A stretch of 64,000 bases of DNA from Psychrobacter sp. P11F6. Its GTDB lineage: Bacteria > Pseudomonadota > Gammaproteobacteria > Pseudomonadales > Moraxellaceae. Shown here in pieces: positions 16,621-26,826 of the stretch. Under the pieces are notes generated by a model, which worked only from the letters and a program-made list of their open reading frames with translations, was not told the origin of the DNA and made no database searches. How positions within the stretch are numbered: position 1 is the stretch's first letter; each line of letters starts with the position of its first letter. The translations under genes were made by a program, and so were the position numbers. The stretch is from the NCBI RefSeq assembly GCF_001435295.1, contig NZ_CM003594.1, positions 1,612,001 through 1,676,000 on the forward strand. The letters are read 5' to 3'.

Positions 16621-17562
16621 ATGTCAACGAAAGCGAAAGTCGCCATCATCGGTTCAGGAAATATTGGAACTGATTTGATGATTAAAATTCTAAAAACCTC
16701 TCAAAACCTAGAAATCGTTGCCATGGTTGGTGTCGATCCTGAGTCTGATGGCTTGGCTCGCGCCAAACGCATGGGTGTCGCGACCACTCATGAAGGTATC
16801 GACGGTCTGATAGCCATGCCTGAGTGGCAAGACATCGCCATTGTCTTTGATGCCACCTCCGCCTCTGCACACGCTACCCATTCAAAAGTCTGTTACGAAG
16901 CGGGCAAAATTATTGTTGATTTGACCCCAGCGGCGATTGGTCCATTTATTGTACCCGCCGTCAATGGTGAGTCTAATATCGAGCAGCCAAATGTCAATAT
17001 GGTGACTTGCGGCGGACAAGCGACCATTCCTATGGTCTATGCCGTATCACGTGTAGCACCGGTTCACTATGCAGAGATTATCGCTTCTATCTCCTCAAAA
17101 TCTGCAGGACCCGGTACTCGAGCCAATATTGATGAGTTTATGGAAACCACTTCGCACGCCATTGAGCAAGTAGGCGGTGCCAAAAAAGGCAAAGCGATTA
17201 TTGTTCTAAATCCTGCCGAGCCACCGATGATTATGCGTGACACTGTAATGACCTTTTCTGAAGATGCGAGCGAGGATGACATCAGAGCCAGTGTTGATGA
17301 AATGGTCAAAGAGGTACAAAGCTATGTACCAGGGTATCGCTTAAAGCAGACCGTACAGTTTGAGCGTTATACCGAGCAAAACCCATTGCACATCCCAGAT
17401 ATCGGTACGCTGACAGGGCTTAAAACCTCAGTATTTCTTGAAGTAGAAGGCGCGGCGCATTACCTGCCTTCGTATGCGGGCAACCTAGACATTATGACCT
17501 CAGCGGCATTAAAGACTGCTGAAAAAATTGCGGTCGCCAGACAAGCACAAGTGGGAGCATAA
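16621..17562 (+). CDS. Acetaldehyde dehydrogenase (acylating), lower meta pathway
   Basis: A 313-residue enzyme (MhpF/BphJ/DmpF family) converting acetaldehyde, CoA and NAD+ into acetyl-CoA. The NAD-binding motif [10 protein letters not shown] lies at the N-terminus and the catalytic cysteine in [12 protein letters not shown] (C130). It normally forms a substrate-channelling complex with the aldolase encoded three bases downstream. Length is normal. Preceded by AAAAGGATG and an ATG at 16621. Confidence 0.95.
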   Translation: MSTKAKVAIIGSGNIGTDLMIKILKTSQNLEIVAMVGVDPESDGLARAKRMGVATTHEGIDGLIAMPEWQDIAIVFDATSASAHATHSKVCYEAGKIIVDLTPAAIGPFIVPAVNGESNIEQPNVNMVTCGGQATIPMVYAVSRVAPVHYAEIIASISSKSAGPGTRANIDEFMETTSHAIEQVGGAKKGKAIIVLNPAEPPMIMRDTVMTFSEDASEDDIRASVDEMVKEVQSYVPGYRLKQTVQFERYTEQNPLHIPDIGTLTGLKTSVFLEVEGAAHYLPSYAGNLDIMTSAALKTAEKIAVARQAQVGA

Positions 17563-17565
17563 ATC

Positions 17566-18585
17566 ATGACTGATAAAAACCTATATATCCAAGATGTCAC
17601 CCTTCGCGACGGTATGCACGCCATACGTCATCAGTATGGTATTGACCATGTCCGTAATATCGCTAAAGCGCTCGAAGACGCTGGTGTTAATGCCATTGAA
17701 GTGGCGCATGGCGATGGTTTAAGTGGCAGTAGTTTTAATTATGGCTTTGGGGCGCATACCGATTGGGAGTGGCTTGAGGCGGTGGCTGATGTGTTAGACA
17801 AAGCGGTATTGACCACGCTATTGCTACCTGGCATCGGCTCTGTCCAAGATTTGAAGCGCGCTTATGATTTGGGCGTACGCTCAGTACGTGTCGCGACCCA
17901 TTGTACAGAAGCGGACGTGTCAAAACAGCATATCGAAACCGCAAAAGCGATGGGCATGGACACCATAGGTTTCTTGATGATGTCGCATATGGTATCGCCT
18001 GCCAAACTGGCCGAACAGGCGAAACTTATGGAATCGTATGGCGCAGGTTGTGTTTACGTCGTAGACAGTGGCGGCGCGATGAATATGAATGATGTGGCGG
18101 ATCGGGTCAAGGCGCTAAAAGATACCTTAAATGCCAACACTGAGCTTGGTATTCATGCTCATCACAATCTAAGTCTAGGCGTCGCCAATAGTATCGTCGC
18201 GGTCGAAAATGGCGTAACGCGTGTCGATGCTTCTTTGACTGGCATGGGTGCGGGCGCTGGAAACGCACCGCTAGAAGTTTTTATTGCTGCTAGCAATCGC
18301 CTAGGGTGGGAGACTAATTGTGATCTTTATAAATTGATGGATGCGGCTGAAGACTTGGTGCGACCGCTACAAGACAGACCAGTTCGAGTTGATCGTGAGA
18401 CCTTAACACTTGGCTACGCTGGGGTTTACTCAAGCTTCTTACGTCATGCTGAAAAAGCATCGAAACAATACGATATCGACGTGCGCGAGATATTGGTTGA
18501 AGTCGGCAAGCGTAAGCTTATCGGTGGGCAAGAAGATATGATCGTTGATGTGGCTTTGGATTTAATTAATCAGGTGAAGGGGTAG
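17566..18585 (+). CDS. 4-hydroxy-2-oxovalerate aldolase
   Basis: A 339-residue class II aldolase of the DRE-TIM metallolyase family (MhpE/BphI/DmpG), splitting 4-hydroxy-2-oxovalerate into pyruvate and acetaldehyde. Metal and catalytic residues are in [14 protein letters not shown] (R14, D15, H18) and [11 protein letters not shown] (H197, H199). It follows the acylating acetaldehyde dehydrogenase by three bases, as usual for the channelling pair. Confidence 0.95.
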   Translation: MTDKNLYIQDVTLRDGMHAIRHQYGIDHVRNIAKALEDAGVNAIEVAHGDGLSGSSFNYGFGAHTDWEWLEAVADVLDKAVLTTLLLPGIGSVQDLKRAYDLGVRSVRVATHCTEADVSKQHIETAKAMGMDTIGFLMMSHMVSPAKLAEQAKLMESYGAGCVYVVDSGGAMNMNDVADRVKALKDTLNANTELGIHAHHNLSLGVANSIVAVENGVTRVDASLTGMGAGAGNAPLEVFIAASNRLGWETNCDLYKLMDAAEDLVRPLQDRPVRVDRETLTLGYAGVYSSFLRHAEKASKQYDIDVREILVEVGKRKLIGGQEDMIVDVALDLINQVKG

Positions 18586-18590
18586 AGGAT

Positions 18591-19559
18591 ATGGCCAATA
18601 GAGATATTGTATCTACACTATATGAGCGGATGCGGCTGCCCGTGATCGTGGCGCCGATGTTCTTGATATCCGGTCCTGATTTGGTTATCTCGTCGGCAAA
18701 AGCGGGAATCATAGGCTGTTTCCCAGCCCCTAACGCTCGCACGATTGACGTGCTAGAAGAATGGTTGGATAAAATCGAGTCTGAGCTTAAAGATACCGCC
18801 TATGAGGGTATGTGGGCGATGAACATGATTGTCCACAAAAGCTATGACCGTTTTGAGGCCGAGTTGGCATTGGTTGAGCGCTACAAACCTAAGTTTGTGG
18901 TGACCGCGCTTGGTAGTCCAAAACGTGTGTTAGATAGGGTTCATGCGTTTGGTGGCAAGGTTTTTGCTGATGTTATCAATGCCGAACAAGCCAAAAAAGC
19001 CGTCGAAGCAGGTGTCGATGGTCTAATTTTGGTCTGCTCTGGCGCAGGCGGTCATACGGGTAAATATACGGCTTTTGCTTTTGTAGAAGAGGTTCGCCGT
19101 TTTTATGATGGTCCTATCATCGTTGGCGGCGCGATACAAAGTGCCAAATCAATCGCAGCCTTGCTCGCTTTGGGTGCTGACTTTGCGTATATGGGCACGC
19201 GCTTTATCAGCTGTCCTGAGAGTTTGGTAAACGATGAATATCGCAGCATGCTGGTTGATTCCACCATGTCAGATATTGTGACGTCAGATGTCGTCTCTGG
19301 TGTGATGGCCAATTGGCTCAAAGCCAGTTTAGAAAAATCAGGCTTTGATTTGAAGTCGTCTAAAGGCAGTACAGAAATTGATTTTTCTGATATTCACGGT
19401 GAAGGCAAAGCATGGAAAGACACTTGGGGCGCAGGTCACGGGGTGAGTGCAACCGAGTGTGTTGAGAGCGTCGCTGACGTGGTTGAGTCGTTAGCTGACG
19501 AGCTTAAATCTTTGAAACCCACGCTTAACGACAAACTTGCTGCATGGCCTAAAGCGTAA
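18591..19559 (+). CDS. Nitronate monooxygenase/2-nitropropane dioxygenase-like flavoprotein
   Basis: A 322-residue TIM-barrel FMN protein of the COG2070 family. Typical elements are PVIVAPMFLISGP at the N-terminus, VCSGAGGHTGKY with the phosphate-binding GGH, and LGADFAYMGTRF near the C-terminal half. Family members oxidise nitronates or act as NAD(P)H-dependent flavin oxidoreductases or enoyl reductases; many are misnamed. It sits five bases after the aldolase gene, so it is transcribed with the pathway, yet it is not a standard meta-cleavage gene. Its role may be in handling a special side chain or nitro group. Confidence 0.82.
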   Translation: MANRDIVSTLYERMRLPVIVAPMFLISGPDLVISSAKAGIIGCFPAPNARTIDVLEEWLDKIESELKDTAYEGMWAMNMIVHKSYDRFEAELALVERYKPKFVVTALGSPKRVLDRVHAFGGKVFADVINAEQAKKAVEAGVDGLILVCSGAGGHTGKYTAFAFVEEVRRFYDGPIIVGGAIQSAKSIAALLALGADFAYMGTRFISCPESLVNDEYRSMLVDSTMSDIVTSDVVSGVMANWLKASLEKSGFDLKSSKGSTEIDFSDIHGEGKAWKDTWGAGHGVSATECVESVADVVESLADELKSLKPTLNDKLAAWPKA

Positions 19560-19727
19560 ACATTAAACAGCCATTTGTAAGTCTTAAAAATGTAGCAGTA
19601 AGCATCCTAATAGGAAGAGGATTTGGTTTACTCGAAATAAAGTAGTTCCTATATTTGTCTTCAATGATATTTGAAATCTATTGAGTACAAATATCCAATT
19701 TAGTCTAACCATGGAGGGATGGGCAAA

Positions 19728-21599
19728 ATGATTGAGTTTGCATCCAAAACTGACCCACAAATAAAGCTTGGTCGCCACGATGTGGTCACTGATGACGGTG
19801 CTCAAAACTATCTTGTGCTACGTAATAAAGAGCCGCTGAATCTCGATGAGCATACGATGCTCGACTGCATTGATTATTGGGCTAAGCGCTCTCCAAATAC
19901 CGTTTGTATGCGTGAAAGAGCCGCAGATGGTTGGTCGGAGATATCTTATAAAGAGTTTGCCTCTAGAGTGAAGAGCATAGCGACGCATTTAGGCACGTTA
20001 GATATCTCAGCGGACAAACCGCTTATGATAATAGCGCCAAACTCTATCAATCATGCGTTGGTAGCATTTGCAGCGATGACCATCGGTGTGCCTATTACTC
20101 CTGTGTCTATTGCCTATGCCGTCTATGGCAACTCCTTCGAGCGCCTGTCTAGTATCATCGATACGGTCAAGCCTGGCGTGATTCATTTTAGTAACACTAA
20201 TTTATTTAAAAAAGCTGCAACTTTCATCCTTGAGCATCATGACATACCGTGTATTGCATTTAATTCAGATATGGATGATATCCCTGCGATTCGAAGCTTG
20301 CCACAAGTGACAGAGGCAGAAGTTGAGACGAGAAGAGCAACGGTTACTCAAGACACTATTGCTAAAGTCATGATGACTTCAGGCTCTACGGGTAATCCAA
20401 AAGGCGTTATCAACACCCATCGAATGATGTATAGCAACCAATTTGCTCTTTATAAGATGTGGCCATTTTTGCAGGATATGACGCCAAGTTTAGTGAGCTG
20501 GCTACCATGGAGCCATACCTTTGGTGGCAACGTCTGCGTCAATATCGCCTTGTTTAATGGTGGCACCTTAACCATCGATGATGGCAAACCGGTTCCAGGA
20601 CATATCGGCAGAACTATTGAAAACATCTGCATGATTGAGCCTAACATTCATTTCAACGTACCCGCTGGTATCGAAGCTCTATTGGCAGAGTTTGAAGAAA
20701 ACCATCGCCAAGCGCGTAAGTTCTTTTCAGTCGTAAAGGTTATATTCATTGCCGCCGCGGCCTTACCTGAAAAAACAAGAAATAGATTGGCTGAGCTTTC
20801 GATTGAGCTGGTCGGAACCAGTCCAAAGCTGCTGGCTGGCTGGGGCTCTACAGAAACGGCTCCCTTTGCAACGTGCCTAAATTTTGAGTCTGATGTCGCT
20901 GTTAATATTGGTGTTCCTATGCCTGGCACCGAGATTAAGTTAACACCTGTGCAGGATAAAATGGCGCTTGCCGTACGCGGACCTAATGTGACACCAGGAT
21001 ATTGGCGCAATGAGAAGGCAACTGCTGAAGCCTTTGATGAAGACGGTTTTTATTCGATGGGTGATGCGGGTCGATTGATCAATCCAGAAAATCCGTCTGA
21101 AGGCTTAATATTTGATGGCAGAACGTCCGAGAACTTTAAACTGAGCTCTGGCACTTGGGTCAACGTCAATGCGATTAGAGTGGGAGTCGTAACGGCATTA
21201 AAGCCTTACTTTTTAGATGCAGTTATCACAGGACATAACCAGTCGGAAATTGGTTTACTTATCGTGCCAAATATTGAGCGTCTAACCAAACAGTATAAAT
21301 TGAGCGAAGAACAACAAAATGCTGCTCATTTGCAACAGGTAGATGAGGTTGTTAGTCAGGTCATTGAGCTATTGCAAGAATATAACGACGTGTATTTCAG
21401 CAATAGCACTAGGATAGGTAGGGTTGCCATCATACCTGAGCAACCATCGATTGAAAAAAATGAAATAACTGATAAGGGTTATTTAAATCAACGAGCCTTA
21501 TTAGAGAGTTGGTCAGAACTCATCGATAAGATGTATGCCGAAGAAAGAAAATCGAGTATTTACTTCCATTCTTTTCAAACCAAAATAGCTGAATTTTAA
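19728..21599 (+). CDS. Feruloyl-CoA synthetase-like AMP-dependent acyl-CoA ligase
   Basis: A 623-residue adenylate-forming enzyme. The ATP-binding loop reads [16 protein letters not shown] (near residue 220), the A5-type motif is GWGSTETAP, and the C-terminal catalytic-lysine region is [17 protein letters not shown], a pattern typical of feruloyl-CoA synthetases. It would activate an aromatic or side-chain carboxylic acid to its CoA ester. Start: the ATG at 19728 sits ten bases after GGAGG; the in-frame ATG at 19719 is too close to it. A 168-base gap separates it from the nitronate-monooxygenase-like gene, and the dioxygenase alpha gene follows after 16 bases. Substrate unknown. Confidence 0.85.
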   Translation: MIEFASKTDPQIKLGRHDVVTDDGAQNYLVLRNKEPLNLDEHTMLDCIDYWAKRSPNTVCMRERAADGWSEISYKEFASRVKSIATHLGTLDISADKPLMIIAPNSINHALVAFAAMTIGVPITPVSIAYAVYGNSFERLSSIIDTVKPGVIHFSNTNLFKKAATFILEHHDIPCIAFNSDMDDIPAIRSLPQVTEAEVETRRATVTQDTIAKVMMTSGSTGNPKGVINTHRMMYSNQFALYKMWPFLQDMTPSLVSWLPWSHTFGGNVCVNIALFNGGTLTIDDGKPVPGHIGRTIENICMIEPNIHFNVPAGIEALLAEFEENHRQARKFFSVVKVIFIAAAALPEKTRNRLAELSIELVGTSPKLLAGWGSTETAPFATCLNFESDVAVNIGVPMPGTEIKLTPVQDKMALAVRGPNVTPGYWRNEKATAEAFDEDGFYSMGDAGRLINPENPSEGLIFDGRTSENFKLSSGTWVNVNAIRVGVVTALKPYFLDAVITGHNQSEIGLLIVPNIERLTKQYKLSEEQQNAAHLQQVDEVVSQVIELLQEYNDVYFSNSTRIGRVAIIPEQPSIEKNEITDKGYLNQRALLESWSELIDKMYAEERKSSIYFHSFQTKIAEF

Positions 21600-21615
21600 T
21601 TACGGAGAAACACTA

Positions 21616-22920
21616 ATGTCAATGAATATACGGTCGATGGTTGATCACGAAAATGGATTAATAGATAGACGTATTTTTTGGGATGAGTCTATCTATCAAC
21701 AAGAGCTCAAGCAGATTTTTGCACGTTGTTGGCATTTTGTCGCCCACGAATCTCAGGTCAAATCCTTTGGTGATTTTATCACTACTTATATCGGCGAAGA
21801 TGCGGTTATTGTTGCGAGAGCAAAAGATAAAAGCATCAACGTTATGCTCAATGCTTGTCCACATCGCGGTAATAAAGTTTGCTTTGCTGGTGAAGGTAAA
21901 ATTCGCTCATTCGTTTGTAATTATCATGGTTGGGCGTTTGGGCTAGACGGCAAGCTCAATGGCATGCCAGCAAATGAGCTTTATGACAAAACCGAAGGAT
22001 TTAATAAGGAAGATTGGGGTTTACATAGAGCTCGCGTAGAAACTTATAAAGGCTTAGTCTTTGCAACTTTTGACGAAGAGGCACCGTCTTTAGGAGAGTA
22101 TTTGGGTAATTTCCGCTGGTATCTAGATGCTATCTTGGACGTAGATGATAAAGGAACAGAGTTTTTACCTGGGACGACACGTTCATTACTTAACTGTAAT
22201 TGGAAGTATCCTGCCGATAACTTTGTCGGTGATATCTATCATGCTTTATGGACGCACCTTGGAGCGGCAGAGGCAACGCTGAAAGAGGCCGGCGGTATCA
22301 TGGTAAGTAACGAAAACTCTTATCAAGCCAGCGTCAATGGTCATGGTTGGGAGTTTTCATTAGCCAATAACTTTGGTAATGCGGCAACCATGGGTGACAA
22401 AGATATCATCAAATATCTGCGTTCTCGTGAGCAAGAGATTAGCAAGCGCTTAGGGGTAGCTCGTGGAAAAATGCTAGGTTCGGTGGCATCAGGCCTTATC
22501 TTCCCTAACTTTGCCTTCTTACCGGGTTATCTAACCTTTAGAACCTTTTTACCTAAAGGACCGACAGAAACAGAATTACATAGCTGGACGTTGGTCCCGA
22601 GCGAAGCATCAGATGAGATAAAAGACAAATGGCGACTGGGTGCTATGCGTACTTTTTCGCCAAGTGGAATTTTGGAGATGGATGATGGGGAAAACTGGGA
22701 ACATGCCACACTTGGGAACTCAGGATACGTCACTCGTAATCAAAAATTGTGCTATTCCATGAATCCAACGAAGGGCGAAGCAGTCCCTATTGACTTGCCT
22801 GGCACGGTAACCAAAGGTCAGTTAAATGATGCCAACCAACGTCTGTTTTTCAAGCGCTATACCGAGTTTATGGAAGCAGGTAGTTGGGCTGACATTCCAC
22901 TAGCAGAATCAAAATACTAA
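21616..22920 (+). CDS. Rieske aromatic-ring-hydroxylating dioxygenase, alpha subunit
   Basis: A 434-residue terminal oxygenase subunit. Rieske ligands are C81-P-H83 and C101-N-Y-H104. The mononuclear iron site is in PADNFVGDIYHALWTH with H209, H214 and the bridging D206; a third carboxylate ligand is probably in MDDGENWE (D356/D357). It adds both atoms of O2 to an aromatic ring, forming a cis-dihydrodiol. Spacing of the residues is very close to naphthalene dioxygenase numbering. AGGAG-type site before the ATG; beta subunit gene 13 bases downstream. The substrate is not predictable without phylogeny. Confidence 0.92.
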   Translation: MSMNIRSMVDHENGLIDRRIFWDESIYQQELKQIFARCWHFVAHESQVKSFGDFITTYIGEDAVIVARAKDKSINVMLNACPHRGNKVCFAGEGKIRSFVCNYHGWAFGLDGKLNGMPANELYDKTEGFNKEDWGLHRARVETYKGLVFATFDEEAPSLGEYLGNFRWYLDAILDVDDKGTEFLPGTTRSLLNCNWKYPADNFVGDIYHALWTHLGAAEATLKEAGGIMVSNENSYQASVNGHGWEFSLANNFGNAATMGDKDIIKYLRSREQEISKRLGVARGKMLGSVASGLIFPNFAFLPGYLTFRTFLPKGPTETELHSWTLVPSEASDEIKDKWRLGAMRTFSPSGILEMDDGENWEHATLGNSGYVTRNQKLCYSMNPTKGEAVPIDLPGTVTKGQLNDANQRLFFKRYTEFMEAGSWADIPLAESKY

Positions 22921-22933
22921 AGAGGAGCTAAAA

Positions 22934-23482
22934 ATGACCAGAGATCAGTTATTAGCACTTGAAGCTAAAGGTGAACATGTGGATATGCAAACCTTTTTTG
23001 ATATTCAAAGGTTTGTCAATCACGAAATATATCTGCTGAATCACGAAATTCTTGATGAATGGGCAGAAAACTTGGAAGAGGATTTAATTTACTGGGCACC
23101 TATCCGCGAGAATATACTGCGTAGAAACCGTATACCAGAGATCACCACAGCTAGAGTGTCTTTGTTTGAAGAAGATAAAGATTCAATCATGATGCGCTTA
23201 AAACGTAATGATAGCGGTATGTGCTGGACAGAAGATCCGCCAACCCGTCAGGTAACGGCAATATCGAACCTAGAAGTCTTTCATACGGATAAAGCGGATG
23301 AGTTTGAAGTACATAGCGTATTTACTTTATACCGCAGTCGTTTTGAACGTGATGATTCTACCTTGATGGGTAGACGTAAAGATATATGGCGTAAAGTAGG
23401 TAATGAGTATCGCTTGGCTGGCCGACTGATTCTGCTGCAACAATCTACATTACTGACCAAAAATTTAAACGTATTTATGTAA
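22934..23482 (+). CDS. Aromatic-ring-hydroxylating dioxygenase, beta subunit
   Basis: A 182-residue small subunit of the Ring_hydroxyl_B (SnoaL-like) family, structural partner of the alpha subunit in an alpha3beta3 hexamer. Features include the DIQRFVNHEIYLLN opening and TRQVTAISNLEVF in the middle, both typical of BphA2/HcaF-type subunits. AAAGAGGAG lies upstream of the ATG. The dihydrodiol dehydrogenase gene begins 12 bases after its stop. Confidence 0.9.
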   Translation: MTRDQLLALEAKGEHVDMQTFFDIQRFVNHEIYLLNHEILDEWAENLEEDLIYWAPIRENILRRNRIPEITTARVSLFEEDKDSIMMRLKRNDSGMCWTEDPPTRQVTAISNLEVFHTDKADEFEVHSVFTLYRSRFERDDSTLMGRRKDIWRKVGNEYRLAGRLILLQQSTLLTKNLNVFM

Positions 23483-23494
23483 TCTAGAGGCAAT

Positions 23495-24277
23495 ATGATG
23501 CAAATGCTATTGAATAGACGAGTGATTATCACTGGAGCCGGCAGCGGTATTGGCAAGGCTATTGTAGAAAGATTCCTGCAAGAAGGCGCCAAGGTACTTG
23601 CAGTCGTACGTAAACCTGAACAAATAGAGGCTTTTTTGGCCAATGAAAACTTCTGTTATGTAGTAGGTGATGTTAATGATTACGCGACCAACCAAACAGC
23701 TGTAAATACAGCAATTGAGAAATGGGGCGGTCTAGATGCCATGGTAGCCAATGCTGGTGTGTGGGATTTTTTTAAAAAAATGCAAAAAATGTCGCCGCAA
23801 GAGTTAGAGGACGGTTTTGAGCAAATCATGTCAACCAACGTCAGAGCAGTATTAATGGCGGCTCATGCCAGCTATGCAGCCTTAGAAGAATCTTATGGCT
23901 GCTTTATTACCACAGGTTCTAACGCCTGTTTTCGTCCGGGCGGTGGCGGGCCTTTATATACCGCTTCTAAATACGCACTGCGCGGAGTCGTTGCCCAGTT
24001 AGCTTTAGATTTTGCGCCTAACGTGCGCGTCTGCGGGGTTGCGCCAGGTGCCACGGATACACCAATTGGCGGAACTGATGCATTAAATCAGACTGGCAAA
24101 TCAATGAATAAAGATAGAGAACGTTTAGAGTCTATGGGCAAACATATCCCTCTAGGCCGTGTCTCCTCTCCTGAGGAGCATACTGACCTTTATGTCACGT
24201 TAGCAAGCGCGAAGGGTGCACGCTATGTAACAGGCACTATTTTAGTAAGCGATGGAGGATTATCTGCCGGCCAATAA
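23495..24277 (+). CDS. cis-dihydrodiol dehydrogenase (SDR, BphB/HcaB type)
   Basis: A 260-residue short-chain dehydrogenase oxidising the ring cis-dihydrodiol to a catechol with NAD+. The nucleotide-binding motif GAGSGIGKA lies near residue 11, NAG near 86, and the active site has Y155 and K159 in YTASKYAL, the same numbers as in BphB. A second ATG three bases in is an alternative start. Genetic position just after the dioxygenase subunits supports the assignment. Confidence 0.9.
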   Translation: MMQMLLNRRVIITGAGSGIGKAIVERFLQEGAKVLAVVRKPEQIEAFLANENFCYVVGDVNDYATNQTAVNTAIEKWGGLDAMVANAGVWDFFKKMQKMSPQELEDGFEQIMSTNVRAVLMAAHASYAALEESYGCFITTGSNACFRPGGGGPLYTASKYALRGVVAQLALDFAPNVRVCGVAPGATDTPIGGTDALNQTGKSMNKDRERLESMGKHIPLGRVSSPEEHTDLYVTLASAKGARYVTGTILVSDGGLSAGQ

Positions 24278-24361
24278 TATCTATAACAGTGTCTTCAAGA
24301 TTTGAGATTACCCACTTATCACTTTAACTTTCATATTTATTTTGAACTCAAGGAAGAGTCT

Positions 24362-25615
24362 ATGACAATCTCTGTGCCTAATGCTGTGCCGAAAAAACCT
24401 GCAGTAATGTATATGACATTATTCATGTGTTTTTGTATCGCAATTCTAGAAGGATTTGATATTCAATCCATTGGTGTGGTGGCATCATCTATTCAAGCAG
24501 AATTTAATTTGAGTAAAGGGCAGCTAGGTTGGATTTTTAGTGCTGCAACTTTGGGGATGTTTCCAGGAGCAATCGTTGCTGGACGTCTCTCAGATAAAAT
24601 TGGTCGTAAAAAGATACTAATCTTTAGCGTGGCGCTATTCGGCATCATGTCGCTTATGACGGCATTTACCATTGACTTTAGTTCATTGGTAATAGTACGT
24701 TTTCTAACAGGTATCGGTATGGGCAGTGCGCTACCTTTGATGATTGCTATGTCATCAGAATCTGTACCTGAACGTTGGAGTGCGACTGCAGTTAGCGTGA
24801 TGTATGCAGGCGTACCCTTTGGTGCTGCTATTACTGCATTACTTGCAGGAGGATTCAATGGTATTGGAGAGTGGAAAAATATTTTTTACTTAGGTGGACT
24901 GACACCTATTGCTATTGTGCCACTTCTCTTTATTTTCTTGAAAGAAACATATACTAAAAAAGAAGTTAGTCAAGATGCCGTTACAGAGAACACTGATTTT
25001 AAATTTATTTTATTCGGTGAAGGTCGTACAGCAACCACTATTCAAATTTGGCTAAGTTTCTTAGGTACCCTAATTGTTTTGTATTTTATCCTAAATTGGT
25101 TACCTGTTCTGATGCAGAACAATGGCTTGAGTCTAAAAAGCGCGAGCAACATCCAAGTCGCCTACCAAGTGGGTGGAGTTTGTGGTGTCCTGATTTTGGG
25201 TTGGTTATTATCTAATATCAAATTAAGATCCGTTGTCATTATGATTTATATCGGTATTTTGGTTGGACTTTCTGCCTTAACTTTCTCAAAATCCCTAACT
25301 GCACTTATATTAGCCTCAGGTCTTTCAGGATTTTTCATAACAGGTGGCCAGTCAGCTTTATATGCTTTAGCGGCTAGAGCTTATAGTAAGAAAATGCGCG
25401 GTACAGGAGTTGGTGTAGCCGTTGCTATGGGACGTGTTGGTTCATTCGTAGGGCCTTTATTAGCGGGTGTTATTTTCTCTTATAACTCGAACTCTTCATT
25501 TGTGATTGGAAGTAGTATCCCAGTAATCATCATTGCTGGTGTCGCTGCAATACTGCTAGCAAATAACATCGCTCGGCGTGAAAAATCAGATCAACTTGCG
25601 CTTTCAAAGGGTTAG
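24362..25615 (+). CDS. MFS transporter, aromatic acid:H+ symporter-like
   Basis: A 417-residue inner-membrane transporter with about 12 helices. LEGFDIQSIG in helix 1 and GRLSDKIGRKK in loop 2-3 are typical of the AAHS group (PcaK/BenK/MhpT-like), which import aromatic acids with protons. Start is the ATG at 24362 with AAGGAAGAG upstream; an in-frame TTG at 24302 is not needed. Its presence implies that the operon substrate is probably an aromatic acid, in line with the CoA ligase. Porin gene follows. Confidence 0.85.
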   Translation: MTISVPNAVPKKPAVMYMTLFMCFCIAILEGFDIQSIGVVASSIQAEFNLSKGQLGWIFSAATLGMFPGAIVAGRLSDKIGRKKILIFSVALFGIMSLMTAFTIDFSSLVIVRFLTGIGMGSALPLMIAMSSESVPERWSATAVSVMYAGVPFGAAITALLAGGFNGIGEWKNIFYLGGLTPIAIVPLLFIFLKETYTKKEVSQDAVTENTDFKFILFGEGRTATTIQIWLSFLGTLIVLYFILNWLPVLMQNNGLSLKSASNIQVAYQVGGVCGVLILGWLLSNIKLRSVVIMIYIGILVGLSALTFSKSLTALILASGLSGFFITGGQSALYALAARAYSKKMRGTGVGVAVAMGRVGSFVGPLLAGVIFSYNSNSSFVIGSSIPVIIIAGVAAILLANNIARREKSDQLALSKG

Positions 25616-25692
25616 ATCCATGAGGGATATTCGGTGTTAATTAATTTTATAAAACGGACTTTATCGATAGAATCATAGGGAATAGAACAATC

Positions 25693-26733
25693 ATGTATAG
25701 ACTCAAAAATATATCTTTGGCCATAGCTGCTTGTATGCTATGTACACAGGCACAAGCGATAGAGCTGGTCAAAAGTGGCGTTACCACCTTCAGTGTTGGT
25801 GGTTATGTTAAAGCAGAAGGCATATTTGCCTCGCCAGATAAAGGGGATTCTAATTTCAAAGGCAATGCTCGTGAGTCTCGAATTAACTTCACCACTACGA
25901 CGCTAGTAGATGATAAAAAAATAAAGGGTTTTATTGAAGGGGATTTCTACGGAGACTATGCATCAGGCGGTTCAAATTTGCGACTGCGTCACGCTTATAT
26001 GCAGGTAGATAATGTGACTGTTGGTAAGACTTGGAGCGGGCAGTTTTTTGCAGTCGCCCCACGTTTGACTGAACAATTTGACTTTTGGGGTACCGGTTTT
26101 GGCACCATTGCTGGTAGCGGTATGTATGCTCGTCCAGACTTGACGTTACATTATGCTAAGAATGGGCTACGTCTGACTGCTCAAGACCCCGTGTATGAAG
26201 ATACGGATCTCCCTGATATGGTTATAAGCTATAGCGATGATCTCTCCAATCTGGGCTATACGTTGGCAGTCACAGCTCGTGAGGCGGGAACGGACGTTGG
26301 TAGTGATTTGGATTCGGATCTGGGTTTAGGTGTTTCATTGGCAGGCAAGCTCAAGCTGGGCGAGGGTTCGCTACATGGCAGTGTCTATACAGGTAAGGGT
26401 ATGGGAGTGTATTCTGGCGTGTGTACGACAGGTACACTAACGCCAGTTAGTGTGAATTGTGATGCAGAAGATGGTGAATTGGTTTCCCAAACTGGTTTTA
26501 GTGTGGGCTATCAACATAAGTTGACGCCAAAAATTCGTGGCAACATGCGTTATGGCGAAGTTAACGTCAATGATAGTTCAGATACCTCTATCGATATCAA
26601 GAGTATCAACCTTATCTACACCTATTTACCAAATCTTGATCTTGGGGTTGAATGGCGAGACCGCAGTGACACGACCCTTCCGTGGAGGCAAGCGGGTCAG
26701 GAAGTTGAGGTAATGGCGAAATATACATTCTGA
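25693..26733 (+). CDS. DcaP-like outer-membrane porin
   Basis: A 346-residue beta-barrel protein. A signal peptide ends near QAQA (residue 22). The mature start TTFSVGGYVKAEGIF and RESRINFTTTT resemble the DcaP family of trimeric porins from Acinetobacter, which pass dicarboxylates and other acids. The C-terminus ends in KYTF, the terminal phenylalanine expected for outer-membrane assembly. Last gene of the aromatic operon, so it probably admits the substrate across the outer membrane. Confidence 0.8.
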   Translation: MYRLKNISLAIAACMLCTQAQAIELVKSGVTTFSVGGYVKAEGIFASPDKGDSNFKGNARESRINFTTTTLVDDKKIKGFIEGDFYGDYASGGSNLRLRHAYMQVDNVTVGKTWSGQFFAVAPRLTEQFDFWGTGFGTIAGSGMYARPDLTLHYAKNGLRLTAQDPVYEDTDLPDMVISYSDDLSNLGYTLAVTAREAGTDVGSDLDSDLGLGVSLAGKLKLGEGSLHGSVYTGKGMGVYSGVCTTGTLTPVSVNCDAEDGELVSQTGFSVGYQHKLTPKIRGNMRYGEVNVNDSSDTSIDIKSINLIYTYLPNLDLGVEWRDRSDTTLPWRQAGQEVEVMAKYTF

Positions 26734-26826
26734 ATAATATCATTATATTCAGTTAGATTATGACAATATTAGAATTTAAAAGGGTTTGGGTTGTAAGATA
26801 CTAAGACAGATGTGGGTTGAATTCTA

